This document shows positions 28,660 to 38,943 of a stretch of DNA of 64,000 nucleotides, in pieces. Position 1 is the stretch's first letter. Each line of letters starts with the position of its first letter. Under the pieces are notes generated by a model, which did no database searches, was not told where the DNA came from, and saw only the letters and a program-made list of their open reading frames with translations. The translations under genes and the position numbers were made by a program. This DNA is from Dyella lutea (GTDB lineage Bacteria > Pseudomonadota > Gammaproteobacteria > Xanthomonadales > Rhodanobacteraceae): contig NZ_JAMZEK010000004.1 in assembly GCF_024158035.1 (NCBI RefSeq), positions 62,001 to 126,000 of the forward strand, given 5' to 3'.

Positions 28660-30087
28660 ATGGCTTGTTGGATACGCACGGCAGGGACGCTGCTCGTGCT
28701 GCTCGGCGCCTCGACCGCCGGCAGGGCGCAAACGACGCCGAACTGGATCGTCACCGGTTCGGATCGCATGCACTACACGGTGCAGGGCATCGGCGACCCG
28801 CGCGATCCGCAGGGTGCGCGCGTCACCCTGCGCGGCGTCGATCCGTTGCCTGGCCAGTTCGGCGCGTCGGGCCTCGTGCTCGATGCGGTGCCCTACCGCG
28901 GCCACCGGCTCACGCTCACCGCGGACCTGTCCACCCGCGACGCGACCCAGGGCGCGATGATCTGGCTGCGCGTGGACGGTGCGCGACCCTCGGAGGCGTT
29001 CGCCAACTCGCAGCTGCAGCCGGTGTTCGGCACGACCGCCGCGGCGCACCGCGAAGTGCGGGTGGACGTGCCGGCGGACGGCGAGAAGATCTTCCTCGGC
29101 ACCGGGTTGATCGGCGCAGGCGAGGTCAGCACCACCGACCTGCGCCTCGCCGGGCACATGTCGCCCGTGGCACCGCTCACTCCGCCGCGCCTGCTCGACG
29201 CGGCCATCGCCATCGTGCGCGGGCACGCCCTGCGCGCCGCACAGGTGGACTGGTCGACCCTGGTGCCGAAGCTGCACGCCATGGTGCCGGCCAAGGGCCC
29301 GCCGGCCGCGGCGTATCCGGCCATCCACGCGTTGCTCGGCGCACTGGGCGATCACCACAGCCTCATGCTGCCGCCAACGGTCACGCAGCGCTTCGATCAC
29401 GGAGGCTTTCCCACGTTTCCACCGAAGGTGGAGGCGATGTCCGGCGACCTCGGCTACATCGCCATGCCGGGCTTCAGCGGCGTGCAGCCGGCAGCGCAGC
29501 AGGCGTTCGCGCGCCGGGTGATCGACGGCATCACCCGCGTGCAGCCACAGGCGCGCTGCGGCTGGGTGGTGGATCTGCGCCAGGACCCCGGGGGCAACAT
29601 GCGACCGATGCTGGCCGGCCTGCGCCCCTTGCTGGGCGACGGCGTGGTCGGCGGCTTCCGTCGTGCCGGGGGGCAGGTGTATCCGGTCTACGCCCACCCG
29701 CCGTCCAGCGCGGATCTGCCTGACGGGCCGGCGCTGGAGCACGCCCACGTCGCGGTGCTGCTCGGCCCGCACACGGCCAGCTCCGGCGAGGTGGTGGCGG
29801 TGGCGTTCCGCGGCCGGCCGGACACGCGCTCGTTCGGCCAGCCCACGGCCGGGCTGAGCACCGCGAATGCGGGCTACCGCCTGCCCGATGGCAGCGAGCT
29901 GTTTGTCACCACATCGGTGGACGTGGACCGCACCGGCCACGCCTACGGCGGCCGCTTGCTGCCCGACCAGGCAGTGCCGGACGATCCCGCCGCGAAAGGC
30001 GACGCCACGCTGGCCGCCGCGCGCCAGTGGCTCACCGGCGCCTGCGGTGCACCTGCACAACGGGTCGCCGGCAGCCCGAACCTATAA
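28660..30087 (+). CDS. secreted S41-family peptidase
   Basis: A 475-residue protein with a signal peptide ending GRAQ. A beta-rich domain spans residues 25-170. The S41 (tail-specific protease-like) catalytic region follows with LGYIAMPGF, VVDLRQDPGGN, and the nucleophile segment HTASSGEVVAVAF, then FGQPTAGLSTAN. The serine is present. The classical lysine of CtpA is replaced by the G-PTAGLS pattern seen in the retinoid-binding/tricorn side of the family. GGAGG lies before the ATG. It ends 27 bases before hutU. Confidence 0.85.
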   Translation: MACWIRTAGTLLVLLGASTAGRAQTTPNWIVTGSDRMHYTVQGIGDPRDPQGARVTLRGVDPLPGQFGASGLVLDAVPYRGHRLTLTADLSTRDATQGAMIWLRVDGARPSEAFANSQLQPVFGTTAAAHREVRVDVPADGEKIFLGTGLIGAGEVSTTDLRLAGHMSPVAPLTPPRLLDAAIAIVRGHALRAAQVDWSTLVPKLHAMVPAKGPPAAAYPAIHALLGALGDHHSLMLPPTVTQRFDHGGFPTFPPKVEAMSGDLGYIAMPGFSGVQPAAQQAFARRVIDGITRVQPQARCGWVVDLRQDPGGNMRPMLAGLRPLLGDGVVGGFRRAGGQVYPVYAHPPSSADLPDGPALEHAHVAVLLGPHTASSGEVVAVAFRGRPDTRSFGQPTAGLSTANAGYRLPDGSELFVTTSVDVDRTGHAYGGRLLPDQAVPDDPAAKGDATLAAARQWLTGACGAPAQRVAGSPNL

Positions 30088-30114
30088 TCGGCGCTTGCCT
30101 GACCGGAGCCTGCC

Positions 30115-31785
<1,671 letters not shown>

Positions 31786-31803
31786 TTCACACAAAGAAAC
31801 GAG

Positions 31804-31831
31804 AAAAGGGACCGCTTCAAGGCGGCCCTTT
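31804..31831 (+). terminator. possible terminator after hutU
   Basis: AAAGGG-A-CCGC and GCGGCCCTTT can pair around a six-base loop with one bulged A. The following T-run is poor, so it may be a weak or bidirectional signal. Confidence 0.45.
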
Positions 31832-31927
31832 GCTTGGTTGAATCTCTGTCGATCTTGGTCACCGTGTCCCCGCGGGTTTGGCTGTCTGACTCTGTGACCA
31901 ACTGGCTGTAGTTGATAGTCTGCGGCC

Positions 31928-34900
31928 ATGAGATTTCATGCCGATGGACCCGCCATACCTGACATCCTGCTGGAACGCTGCGACGCTGGTCGCGTCGTAT
32001 TCCTTTGTGGAGCAGGTGTTTCATTGCCATCAGGGATGCCAAGCTTCATCGGTCTCACGCAGCATGTAATCGAATTCTTCGACCCTCCCGAAGGTTCTGA
32101 GATCAAGTTGGCCTTCCAGCCTTGGCTGGATGACCCAGCGGGCGCGAACATGCCTTTGGACCAAATCTTCAACCTGCTCCACCAGGAGTACGGGAAGGAT
32201 GAGGTGAACGCCCTAGTCACTGAACGGCTCAGAGCTCCTCCAATAGCTAATGGGATTGGTCGAGAGCATGGACTGATAAAGCGGATATCTTCGAACCAGA
32301 GCGGTGTGCCGCAGATCGTCACCACCAATTTCGATCTCTTATTCGAAACGGGGATGCAGGCTGGAGAAAATATCTTTGTTCCACCGGCATTTCCTGATCT
32401 TGCTTTTGGAACGACGATTGAGGGTATCACCTATTTGCATGGTCGGTTGGCATATGCCGGGTCAGTGCATCATTCGTATATATTGAGTAGCGCAGACTTC
32501 GGTCGCGCGTATCTTTCTGAAGGATGGGCTACTAACTTCATAAGAAATCTTTTGATCCGCTATACCGTGGTCCTTGTTGGATATCAGGCCGAAGACCCAC
32601 CTATTAAGTATCTGCTTCAGGGGCTCAACCACGATGGGCTTTATGATCGCTCTCGCATCTATGCATTTGATCGGGGGGTGCCGGAGGAAATTGAAGCTAA
32701 GTGGCGTGATCGAGGCGTGACGGCTATTGCATATGCAAGCCACGGTGATCTTTGGAGAACAATAGAGGCTTGGGCAGATCGCGCCGACGATCCGCGTCGA
32801 TGGCGGGCATCTGTCATATCAGCCAGCCGACAAGACCCAAAGCAAATGGCTCAATATGAGCGTGGTCAGGTTGCCCATGTGCTTCGAACGGCGCAAGGGG
32901 CGAGGCTTTTCTCGGAATCCAATCCACCGCCCTGTCCAGAATGGATATGTGTCCTAGATACAAACGTGCGGTCGGCGAAGTCGAGCAGCGGTTACGGAGA
33001 GGACGCCGAGACATTCGATCCTAGGCATGCCTATGGACTCGACGACGATCTGGATCACTTTTCGGATGATGATCGTAGACAAGGAGTTAGCAATGACAAT
33101 TTGCTAGTGTGGCGCGCAGGGGACGACAGTCCGCACGATCCACATCATTTGAGTGGATTGCCAGCCGTTGGCTTTGAGCCGCTCCCTGTCCGGCTCTGGC
33201 ACCTTGCCAGTTGGGTCAGCAAGTCTCTTGATAGCCCCGTTATGGCTTGGTGGGCCATTCGACAGAACGGACTTCATCCGCGGTTGCTTAAGCTGATTGA
33301 ATTGCAAGCGCATGGTTCGACAGGCCTACATGAGCGTGCCCGCCATGTCTGGAATTTGATCCAAGAGCACCATCGTAACCCTCGTAACCGGCAGTGGGAC
33401 GGAAGCTGGTTTGACCTCAAGAAGAGGATCGCTGACGAAGGGTGGACAGCCAGTACGCTCCGCTACTTTCGAAATGTTTCCACGCCCGGAGTCAATATCA
33501 GGCCGCCTTTTGGCCTCGGTAGTTCCAAACCACCCACGGCAAGCTGGGACGAGATTCGCCTCAGTGATCTTGGCCAGTTCGAGGTCAAGTTCTTCGAACG
33601 GCACAATGAAGAACTAGACGTGCCCGACGAGGCGTTGCCACAGGTATTTAGCATTCTTGAGGATCAGCTCGCCGTTGCTTCCGGCTTGCTAACGGATGTC
33701 GAGGCGGTCTATTTCCCAACACCCACCTGTTACCCAGATCGAGAGGTCGATGGGAATGATCGCGTCGCAGAAATAGGAGCGGTCTTGACACTGTTCATCA
33801 AGTTATTCGACAGGATTGCAGAAAAACTGCCAGACTTGGCCGGCGCCCATGCGATGACTTGGCAGGAAGCGGACAAATACTTCTATCGTAAACTCAAATT
33901 GTATGCGTTCGCCAAAAGGAACGTTTTCGATGCTGGCTACGTTGCCGAGGCCGTGCTTTCCTTCGATCAAGAGGCGCTCTGGGATAATGATGTGGTTCGG
34001 GAGCTTCTGTTCCTCCTTGCGGACAGGTGGGCAGATTTTTCGCCGGATAACCAGTGGCAGCTGACCGAGCGTATCTTGGCTGGGCCTGACCAACGCGAGT
34101 ATTGGTCCGATGATAAATATCCGGGCATCCGAGACGAGCTCGCAGCGCGATACGCCAGGTATCTCGAACTGCAGGGATGTATTTTTTCAGACGACCACCA
34201 TGCTCGTCTCGCGAGCATCATTAGCCGCATCCCTCGATGGGACGATGGTTGGGCGATCTCGACAGTAACCAAGCGGGGCTCGCATTTTGGTTGGGTCGGC
34301 ACGGATGAGACGCCGGACGCAGTGCTAGACCTCCCTGTGAATGAAATTGTGGCACGGGCCAAGGATGACTTGGCACGTGACTTCGGGAGCTTTACGGAGA
34401 AGCGCCCTTTTACTGGACTAGTGAAGGCCAATCCGCGGAAGGCGTTGTCTGCGCTGACAGTGGCTGGCAAAGCGGGCGAGTACCCGCAAGCGTTTTGGTC
34501 ATCCATGATCAACGATTTGCCCGAGGACATATCCCCTCGGCTGAAACGCGCATTCCTCAATAGGCTGGCTCGACTTCCGCGCGCCCTGATCGCGGAGTTG
34601 AGGCACACCCTGGGTCGCTGGCTCCAAGAGAAGTTCGTCTCCATTCTTGATTTCGACGATAAGCTTGGCTGGGCGATCTACGATCACATCGTTGACAGCA
34701 TTCTGAGCGGCGGAGCGGATGCGGCAAGGAGTGGGATTGGAGAGGTTAGGCAAGGTGGTGAGCTCGTAGAGCGATCCCGGCGAACAATGGATCATGCGAT
34801 CAACGGTCCACTAGGCATGTGCGCAGAGGCGCTCTTTCAAGCTGCTTCTGGAGAGGCCCAAGAGGCGGGTTCTTTGATCCCCGATCGCATAAAGAGCCGA

Positions 34901-35734
34901 GTTGAGCGACTCCTCGTTGTGCCCGGTGAAGGAGGGGATCATGTTGTGTCGATCACGATGAGAAGGCTCAACTGGATCATCTACGTTGATCCCACCTGGA
35001 CCAAAGAAACCCTCCTTCCGATGTTGGCATTCGATCACCCTGCATCGGAACCTGCTTGGAATGGCTTTCTTCATAGTGGAAACGTGCCCGGGCGTCTTTT
35101 GACCGCTTCGATCAAACCGCTACTTTTAGACCTGTTTCCATGGATTTACGGTTTTTCTTGGAATCGTGAACTTTCCGAAATCGCCGGTCAGTGGCTTGGC
35201 TGGATGCGGGTTTTTCGCCCTGACCAGCCTGACGGTTTGACGAGGCGAGAGATGCGCTCGGTGCTCCGGTTAATGTCCGATAAAACAAGGCGGCAATTCA
35301 TTTCCTGGCTCGGAATGGTGGGTCAGAAGAACGAGAATGGTTGGGTCAAGCTTGTCATCCCTTTTATCAACGATGTGTGGCCTAGAGAAAGACAGTTCCG
35401 GACCTCAGCGTCAATAAGACATTGGATTGGTCTTCTCGATGATACGGGCGATGATTTTCCCGCAGTGTATGGTGCCGTAAAGCGGTTCTTGGTTCCGGTT
35501 GAGACGAACGAGCACCCACTCTACCGTTTTACGAGAGATATTAATGGCGAAAAATCAATTTCGGAATGCTTCCCTGAAACGACACTCGATCTAATGGATA
35601 CCATCACGCCTCTCGTGCTCACAAAACCTCCCTACGAGTTGCCTAACGTGCTGGTAATAATTGCTGAAGCAGACCCTGAGCTAAGCTCGGACCCTCGTTA
35701 CTTACGCCTCATCGAGCTTGTGGAGCGAAGCTGA
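31928..35734 (+). CDS. large SIR2-domain protein, defence-associated sirtuin-like
   Basis: A 1268-residue protein with an N-terminal SIR2 domain (about residues 15-290) and a very long, mostly helical C-terminal part. SIR2 motifs are GAGVS (28-32), TTNFD (132-136), YLHG with histidine at 171, and VLVGYQAEDPPIKYLL. The Asn and His fall almost exactly where the catalytic pair of the phage-defence sirtuin DSR2 lies (133 and 171 there). Defence-associated sirtuins deplete NAD+ on phage sensing; by size and layout this resembles the DSR1/DUF4020 class, which is an inference. Codon use is markedly less GC-biased than in flanking genes, a sign of transfer. No clear Shine-Dalgarno sequence precedes the ATG. 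Confidence 0.8.
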   Translation: MRFHADGPAIPDILLERCDAGRVVFLCGAGVSLPSGMPSFIGLTQHVIEFFDPPEGSEIKLAFQPWLDDPAGANMPLDQIFNLLHQEYGKDEVNALVTERLRAPPIANGIGREHGLIKRISSNQSGVPQIVTTNFDLLFETGMQAGENIFVPPAFPDLAFGTTIEGITYLHGRLAYAGSVHHSYILSSADFGRAYLSEGWATNFIRNLLIRYTVVLVGYQAEDPPIKYLLQGLNHDGLYDRSRIYAFDRGVPEEIEAKWRDRGVTAIAYASHGDLWRTIEAWADRADDPRRWRASVISASRQDPKQMAQYERGQVAHVLRTAQGARLFSESNPPPCPEWICVLDTNVRSAKSSSGYGEDAETFDPRHAYGLDDDLDHFSDDDRRQGVSNDNLLVWRAGDDSPHDPHHLSGLPAVGFEPLPVRLWHLASWVSKSLDSPVMAWWAIRQNGLHPRLLKLIELQAHGSTGLHERARHVWNLIQEHHRNPRNRQWDGSWFDLKKRIADEGWTASTLRYFRNVSTPGVNIRPPFGLGSSKPPTASWDEIRLSDLGQFEVKFFERHNEELDVPDEALPQVFSILEDQLAVASGLLTDVEAVYFPTPTCYPDREVDGNDRVAEIGAVLTLFIKLFDRIAEKLPDLAGAHAMTWQEADKYFYRKLKLYAFAKRNVFDAGYVAEAVLSFDQEALWDNDVVRELLFLLADRWADFSPDNQWQLTERILAGPDQREYWSDDKYPGIRDELAARYARYLELQGCIFSDDHHARLASIISRIPRWDDGWAISTVTKRGSHFGWVGTDETPDAVLDLPVNEIVARAKDDLARDFGSFTEKRPFTGLVKANPRKALSALTVAGKAGEYPQAFWSSMINDLPEDISPRLKRAFLNRLARLPRALIAELRHTLGRWLQEKFVSILDFDDKLGWAIYDHIVDSILSGGADAARSGIGEVRQGGELVERSRRTMDHAINGPLGMCAEALFQAASGEAQEAGSLIPDRIKSRVERLLVVPGEGGDHVVSITMRRLNWIIYVDPTWTKETLLPMLAFDHPASEPAWNGFLHSGNVPGRLLTASIKPLLLDLFPWIYGFSWNRELSEIAGQWLGWMRVFRPDQPDGLTRREMRSVLRLMSDKTRRQFISWLGMVGQKNENGWVKLVIPFINDVWPRERQFRTSASIRHWIGLLDDTGDDFPAVYGAVKRFLVPVETNEHPLYRFTRDINGEKSISECFPETTLDLMDTITPLVLTKPPYELPNVLVIIAEADPELSSDPRYLRLIELVERS

Positions 35735-35852
35735 AAATAAAAAAAACAGGGTCATGTTCGATTTTCCTATTGATAAATTGGATCTAACTTCTGTTTTTCC
35801 ATGATTCAATTGATCACTCGCGTTGGTCGGGACCTGAGTAAGGATATTTGTG

Positions 35853-37424
35853 TCAGGCTGCAAACCTCAATTTGTAGAGCTTCTTAAGAACATCCTCTAC
35901 CACCTTGCGAAAATCAGCAAGATCGCCATCGCTCACGGTTGCTGTTGACCGGCGATGAATCAAGTTGTTTCGCATATCGCTATAGTGCTTGATCTTTCCC
36001 CACGTGACCGGGTCTATAGTGATGTATTTCTGGATCTCTGTGTGCACTTTGTGCCGAGATCCGAAGATGCCAAGCAACTGTGCATCGCTGTAATGAGTGC
36101 CTGAATCGTTGACAAGATATTCCTTGAAGGCAATCTCTAAGGTGCTGTCGAGTACGATCAGCGCGATACGATTTCCTTGCTCGAGGGGCTGTCGAATAAT
36201 GACATCGGCCGCGATCACCCCCTCGTACAGGCCGCGCGTCCAAGGTTTCTTTTTGGCAACGGTAACGTTGGCTTCTGTGACCTTCTCTGCGTAGCGAGGG
36301 CGCGACTTCGGCATCGGAGGTAGATAGGATTTCTTTGCCGCAGGGAAATCGTCTACCGCAACGTCGATGATTTTTCCCTTGTCGTGCTGGAATACCTTCT
36401 CGGGCCACTCACCCATCCATATACGTGACAGGGCGGCGTAATCCTTTACGACTTCATTAAGCCAGGTGTGTATTGCCTGGAAGACCTCGTGTTTGGTGCT
36501 AATGTCGGACTTACTGCTGTTCCAGGGCATGTCGCGGGCATCTCCATTCAACGCCACGATGACTTTCGTCAGCGACACTTTTGGATGGGGCAGTCCCGCG
36601 TAACCTTTCATGAACCCCACGTCGAAGCTCTTGAGTGCTCGTGCCACTAGACGGTCGTTGCAGTAGAAATACACGCCGTATTCGCCCGCTGCAGGGCTGG
36701 ATTCGTGGCTGAGCCCTGCCGTGACGTCGACTCGAACTGTTCGCCCCTCGGTTAAAGGAAGGTTGCCATGGTAGTGCCGGGGTTCGTAGCCAGGAGGGTA
36801 CGACCACACGTCGAAAAAGATCGGAGCAAGCCGAACGCCGTTGAGTGATATCGCGACTTTGTCGTTGATTAGGAATTGGGCATAAGTAGCGCGAAGATGA
36901 TCTGCCAAGTTCTCGACGGATGTTCCGTTTATGGGTACGCGAAGTTTATGCAGCTCCACGATGGTCGTGCCTTCGGAGATTGGGTCGACTTCGTATAGTG
37001 GTAGCTCCCAATCTTCTGTTTTTAGCCATCGATCATCGAAATCGATTTCGAAAGTCTTCTCTTTTTGGTGGCGCGTAGTGATTCGTATTGCCTGAGCTAG
37101 CGCAACGACAGCGCGCTTTGTGCCGACGCCAAATATTCCAATCGTTTCGTCCTCTTCGCTTGAGCCGGTTTGGCCGGGGCCTACGATGAAGCGAAGTTCT
37201 GAGCGTTTTAGACCTCCAGCGTTGTCCCGTACCGTTATCGTTTTCTGATCGGTGTCGAGTTCAACATCGATCGAAATTGGCTTCTTCCGACCTGCTCGTG
37301 TCCAGACGTCTAACCCATTGTCTACTAATTCGCAGATCGACCTGTTGAGGTCGTAGTCCGCGATGATAGACAAAAAGAGCCGTTTGGAAGGCACTGCGTC
37401 GAGCGTGCCGGCTTCCTTCTTCAT
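35853..37424 (-). CDS. GHKL (Hsp90-like) ATPase with C-terminal HEPN-like RNxxxH motif
   Basis: A 523-residue protein. The N-terminal Bergerat fold is clear: N-box ELVDNGLD (32-39), DNAGG (67-71), and the lid glycines in GIFGVGTKR (96-104). A transducer-like middle domain follows (about 150-340). A basic linker near 370-395 leads to a helical C-terminal domain of about 120 residues ending with SDMRNNLIHRRS. Residues 485-490 read RNNLIH, the RNxxxH form of the HEPN ribonuclease motif. AAAGGAGATAG precedes the ATG. It converges on the SIR2 gene with a 118-bp gap and follows an Xre regulator on the same strand. Base composition is also lower in GC. Confidence 0.78.
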   Translation of the reverse strand: MKKEAGTLDAVPSKRLFLSIIADYDLNRSICELVDNGLDVWTRAGRKKPISIDVELDTDQKTITVRDNAGGLKRSELRFIVGPGQTGSSEEDETIGIFGVGTKRAVVALAQAIRITTRHQKEKTFEIDFDDRWLKTEDWELPLYEVDPISEGTTIVELHKLRVPINGTSVENLADHLRATYAQFLINDKVAISLNGVRLAPIFFDVWSYPPGYEPRHYHGNLPLTEGRTVRVDVTAGLSHESSPAAGEYGVYFYCNDRLVARALKSFDVGFMKGYAGLPHPKVSLTKVIVALNGDARDMPWNSSKSDISTKHEVFQAIHTWLNEVVKDYAALSRIWMGEWPEKVFQHDKGKIIDVAVDDFPAAKKSYLPPMPKSRPRYAEKVTEANVTVAKKKPWTRGLYEGVIAADVIIRQPLEQGNRIALIVLDSTLEIAFKEYLVNDSGTHYSDAQLLGIFGSRHKVHTEIQKYITIDPVTWGKIKHYSDMRNNLIHRRSTATVSDGDLADFRKVVEDVLKKLYKLRFAA

Positions 37425-37447
37425 GCCTATCTCCTTTAGCAGCCCGA

Positions 37448-37460
37448 GTCCAGTGGACTA
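37448..37460. promoter_or_regulatory. candidate operator upstream of the GHKL gene
   Basis: GTCCAGTGGAC (37448-37458) is a perfect five-base dyad around a central G, 24 bases upstream of the GHKL start codon. It overlaps GTGGACTA (37453-37460), which recurs at 37963-37970 upstream of the Xre gene. Shared sites in front of both genes suggest binding by the Xre protein; this is inference. Confidence 0.4.
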
Positions 37461-37582
37461 AGTGGTCACCAAATTGGTGCCGGGGTCAATAGGTACGTTG
37501 CTCTTCTGAAGCGGCAAGCCGGGGAGGGTATCCCGGTTGCTTGAGGTCTGTCGTCCGCTGCGTTCGATTCGACGCTGGGACT

Positions 37583-37620
37583 AAAGGGACGCGGCTAATT
37601 AAATCCGTTCGTCGTCTGGC
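37583..37620 (+). repeat. degenerate copy of the GTGGCTAATTAA palindromic element (copy a)
   Basis: AAAGGGACGCGGCTAATTAA followed by ATCCGTTCGTCGTCTGGC matches the left arm and inner part of the intact elements at 43729 and 46574. The partner arm, expected near 37640-37660, is decayed. It lies between the Xre and GHKL genes. Confidence 0.7.
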
Positions 37621-37673
37621 GCCCAATTCGCCCGCCAAGCTTTTCGCCCTTATTGCCAAGTCCGCACGATGCT

Positions 37674-37943
37674 CTAGCGCTTGGCGCGCACGCGCTTCTG
37701 CGCCGGAACATCCTGACCTTGTTCCGCCAGCTCGCGTGCAAGTGAAAACACTTCGTCCAGGGACACGGACAGCTCGCTCGCCATGCGCTGCATGGATTTC
37801 AACGAAGGATTGCGGCGGCTTCGCTCGATGCCGCTGACATACGTGCGGTCGAGGCCCGCGCTCAGAGCGAGCTGCTCCTGGCTGAGCGAATGTTGCTCGC
37901 GCAGAAGGCGAAAGGCAGGGCCGACGTAGGGGGTGATGTCCAC
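37674..37943 (-). CDS. Xre-family helix-turn-helix regulator
   Basis: An 89-residue single-domain Cro/CI-type regulator: FRLLREQHSLSQEQLALSAGLDRTYVSGIERSRR is split here as helix 1-3 and the recognition helix RTYVSGIER. It resembles controller proteins of restriction-modification and defence loci. The start is GTG at 37941-37943 with no clear ribosome-binding site, so it could be leaderless. It is oriented into the GHKL gene 249 bases downstream. GTCCACC/GGTGGAC half-sites flank the start (37938-37944 and 37962-37968), consistent with autoregulation. A short Lys/Arg-rich tail ends the protein. Confidence 0.85.
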   Translation of the reverse strand: MDITPYVGPAFRLLREQHSLSQEQLALSAGLDRTYVSGIERSRRNPSLKSMQRMASELSVSLDEVFSLARELAEQGQDVPAQKRVRAKR

Positions 37944-37962
37944 CGTTGAACAGTCGCGTCTG

Positions 37963-37986
37963 GTGGACTATTGATCTACGGACTAT
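37963..37986. promoter_or_regulatory. candidate Xre operator and promoter region
   Basis: GTGGACTA (37963-37970) and a directly repeated GGACTAT (37965-37971 and 37980-37986) lie 20-43 bases upstream of the Xre start. The same GTGGACTA octamer occurs in front of the GHKL gene. No footprint-level claim can be made. Confidence 0.4.
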
Positions 37987-38165
37987 AAGTCACGTTATAC
38001 TTGGGTCGCCCACTGTCTGCAGGCGCATGTGTCGGTGCGCCGGCCGGGGTTGGGGCCGGGTCGCGATGAAGCCACATTTGTGGCCGCGTCCCTCATCGCT
38101 TTGGGATCGACGACAGGATGATCACCGCACGACATTGAGATCGACAGCGCCGAAGGAGATAAGCC

Positions 38166-38438
38166 ATGACGCAGGAACGCCTTGCTTTCGGAGTCACGAC
38201 CAACCAGTTCGACCAGCTCGTTCGCTTGCTCCGCACGATCACGGCCAACGGAGATGTGATGACGGTGGGCGGTGCCGAATCGCTGCATCGGCATACGGTA
38301 TCGGCGCTGGGAGAGGGTATCTTTGAGGCCGCGCTTGAGGTGCAAGTGGTGCTCGATGAAGTGGAGGAGCAACGCCTGCCCAGAGAGCCACGCACTGCAA
38401 ACGCCCGCCCTCACCGCGGAGCCGCGTCGGCCAGCTGA
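38166..38438 (+). CDS. hypothetical small protein
   Basis: A 90-residue protein with a strong Shine-Dalgarno sequence (GAAGGAGATAAGCC before the ATG). Residues 8-65 look helical, with FDQLVRLLRTITANGD and an EVQVVLDEVEEQ acidic helix; the tail is Ala/Arg-rich. No recognised domain. It may belong with the equally small gene at 38541, whose internal pattern is similar (aromatic, then L..L...L). Both precede an ECF sigma factor gene. Confidence 0.6.
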   Translation: MTQERLAFGVTTNQFDQLVRLLRTITANGDVMTVGGAESLHRHTVSALGEGIFEAALEVQVVLDEVEEQRLPREPRTANARPHRGAASAS

Positions 38439-38540
38439 CCGGCAAACATTTGTGCATCGGCGGCGGGCTCAGCAGAGCCGCGGCCCATCATTGCCCCGTC
38501 GCCGCAAGCGAGGGCGATAACGCAGCAAGGAGACACGACC

Positions 38541-38825
38541 ATGGATCGTGCATCGTCCCTTGAGCAAAGAACCGTCGACACGTCCGGCATTGCGCTCTCC
38601 CTGAGCAACTACGAGGCCCTGCTCGATCTCTGCGACGAGTTGCAGCTACTGGTGGCACTCACCGCCACTACCCACCCAATCGATGACGAGATTCTCCCGG
38701 TGAATCTCAAACGCGCCGCGCTGGCTGGCTATCTGCGCGGGGTGGCCGAGCGCATCGCGAATGCACTGGAAGAGGGCGGTGACTCGTTCGACGCACATGC
38801 CGCGCACCGGGACGTGGCGAGCTAG
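38541..38825 (+). CDS. hypothetical small protein (XAC0095-like?)
   Basis: A 94-residue soluble protein with AAGGAG ahead of the ATG. The segment ALSLSNYEALLDLCDELQLLVALT resembles, in pattern only, small XAC0095-type proteins of Xanthomonadales; that link is tentative. A second helix LKRAALAGYLRGVAERIANALEEG follows. It lies 118 bases before the ECF sigma gene on the same strand and may share its transcript. Confidence 0.6.
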   Translation: MDRASSLEQRTVDTSGIALSLSNYEALLDLCDELQLLVALTATTHPIDDEILPVNLKRAALAGYLRGVAERIANALEEGGDSFDAHAAHRDVAS

Positions 38826-38943
38826 CAAGGACAGTCCACCGCCATGCTGATCAGTGTTGGTACTGAAGGCGTTGCAGCCCCGAAGAGCCACGTATCCAGC
38901 TGCGAGGGCTGCAACCTGCGGCGTCATCGGAGGCCAAGCGGCC

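Noticed and set aside
37541-37837. 98-codon plus-strand frame across the Xre gene
   Set aside because: Antisense to a clear helix-turn-helix gene and composed of repeat-derived sequence at its start.
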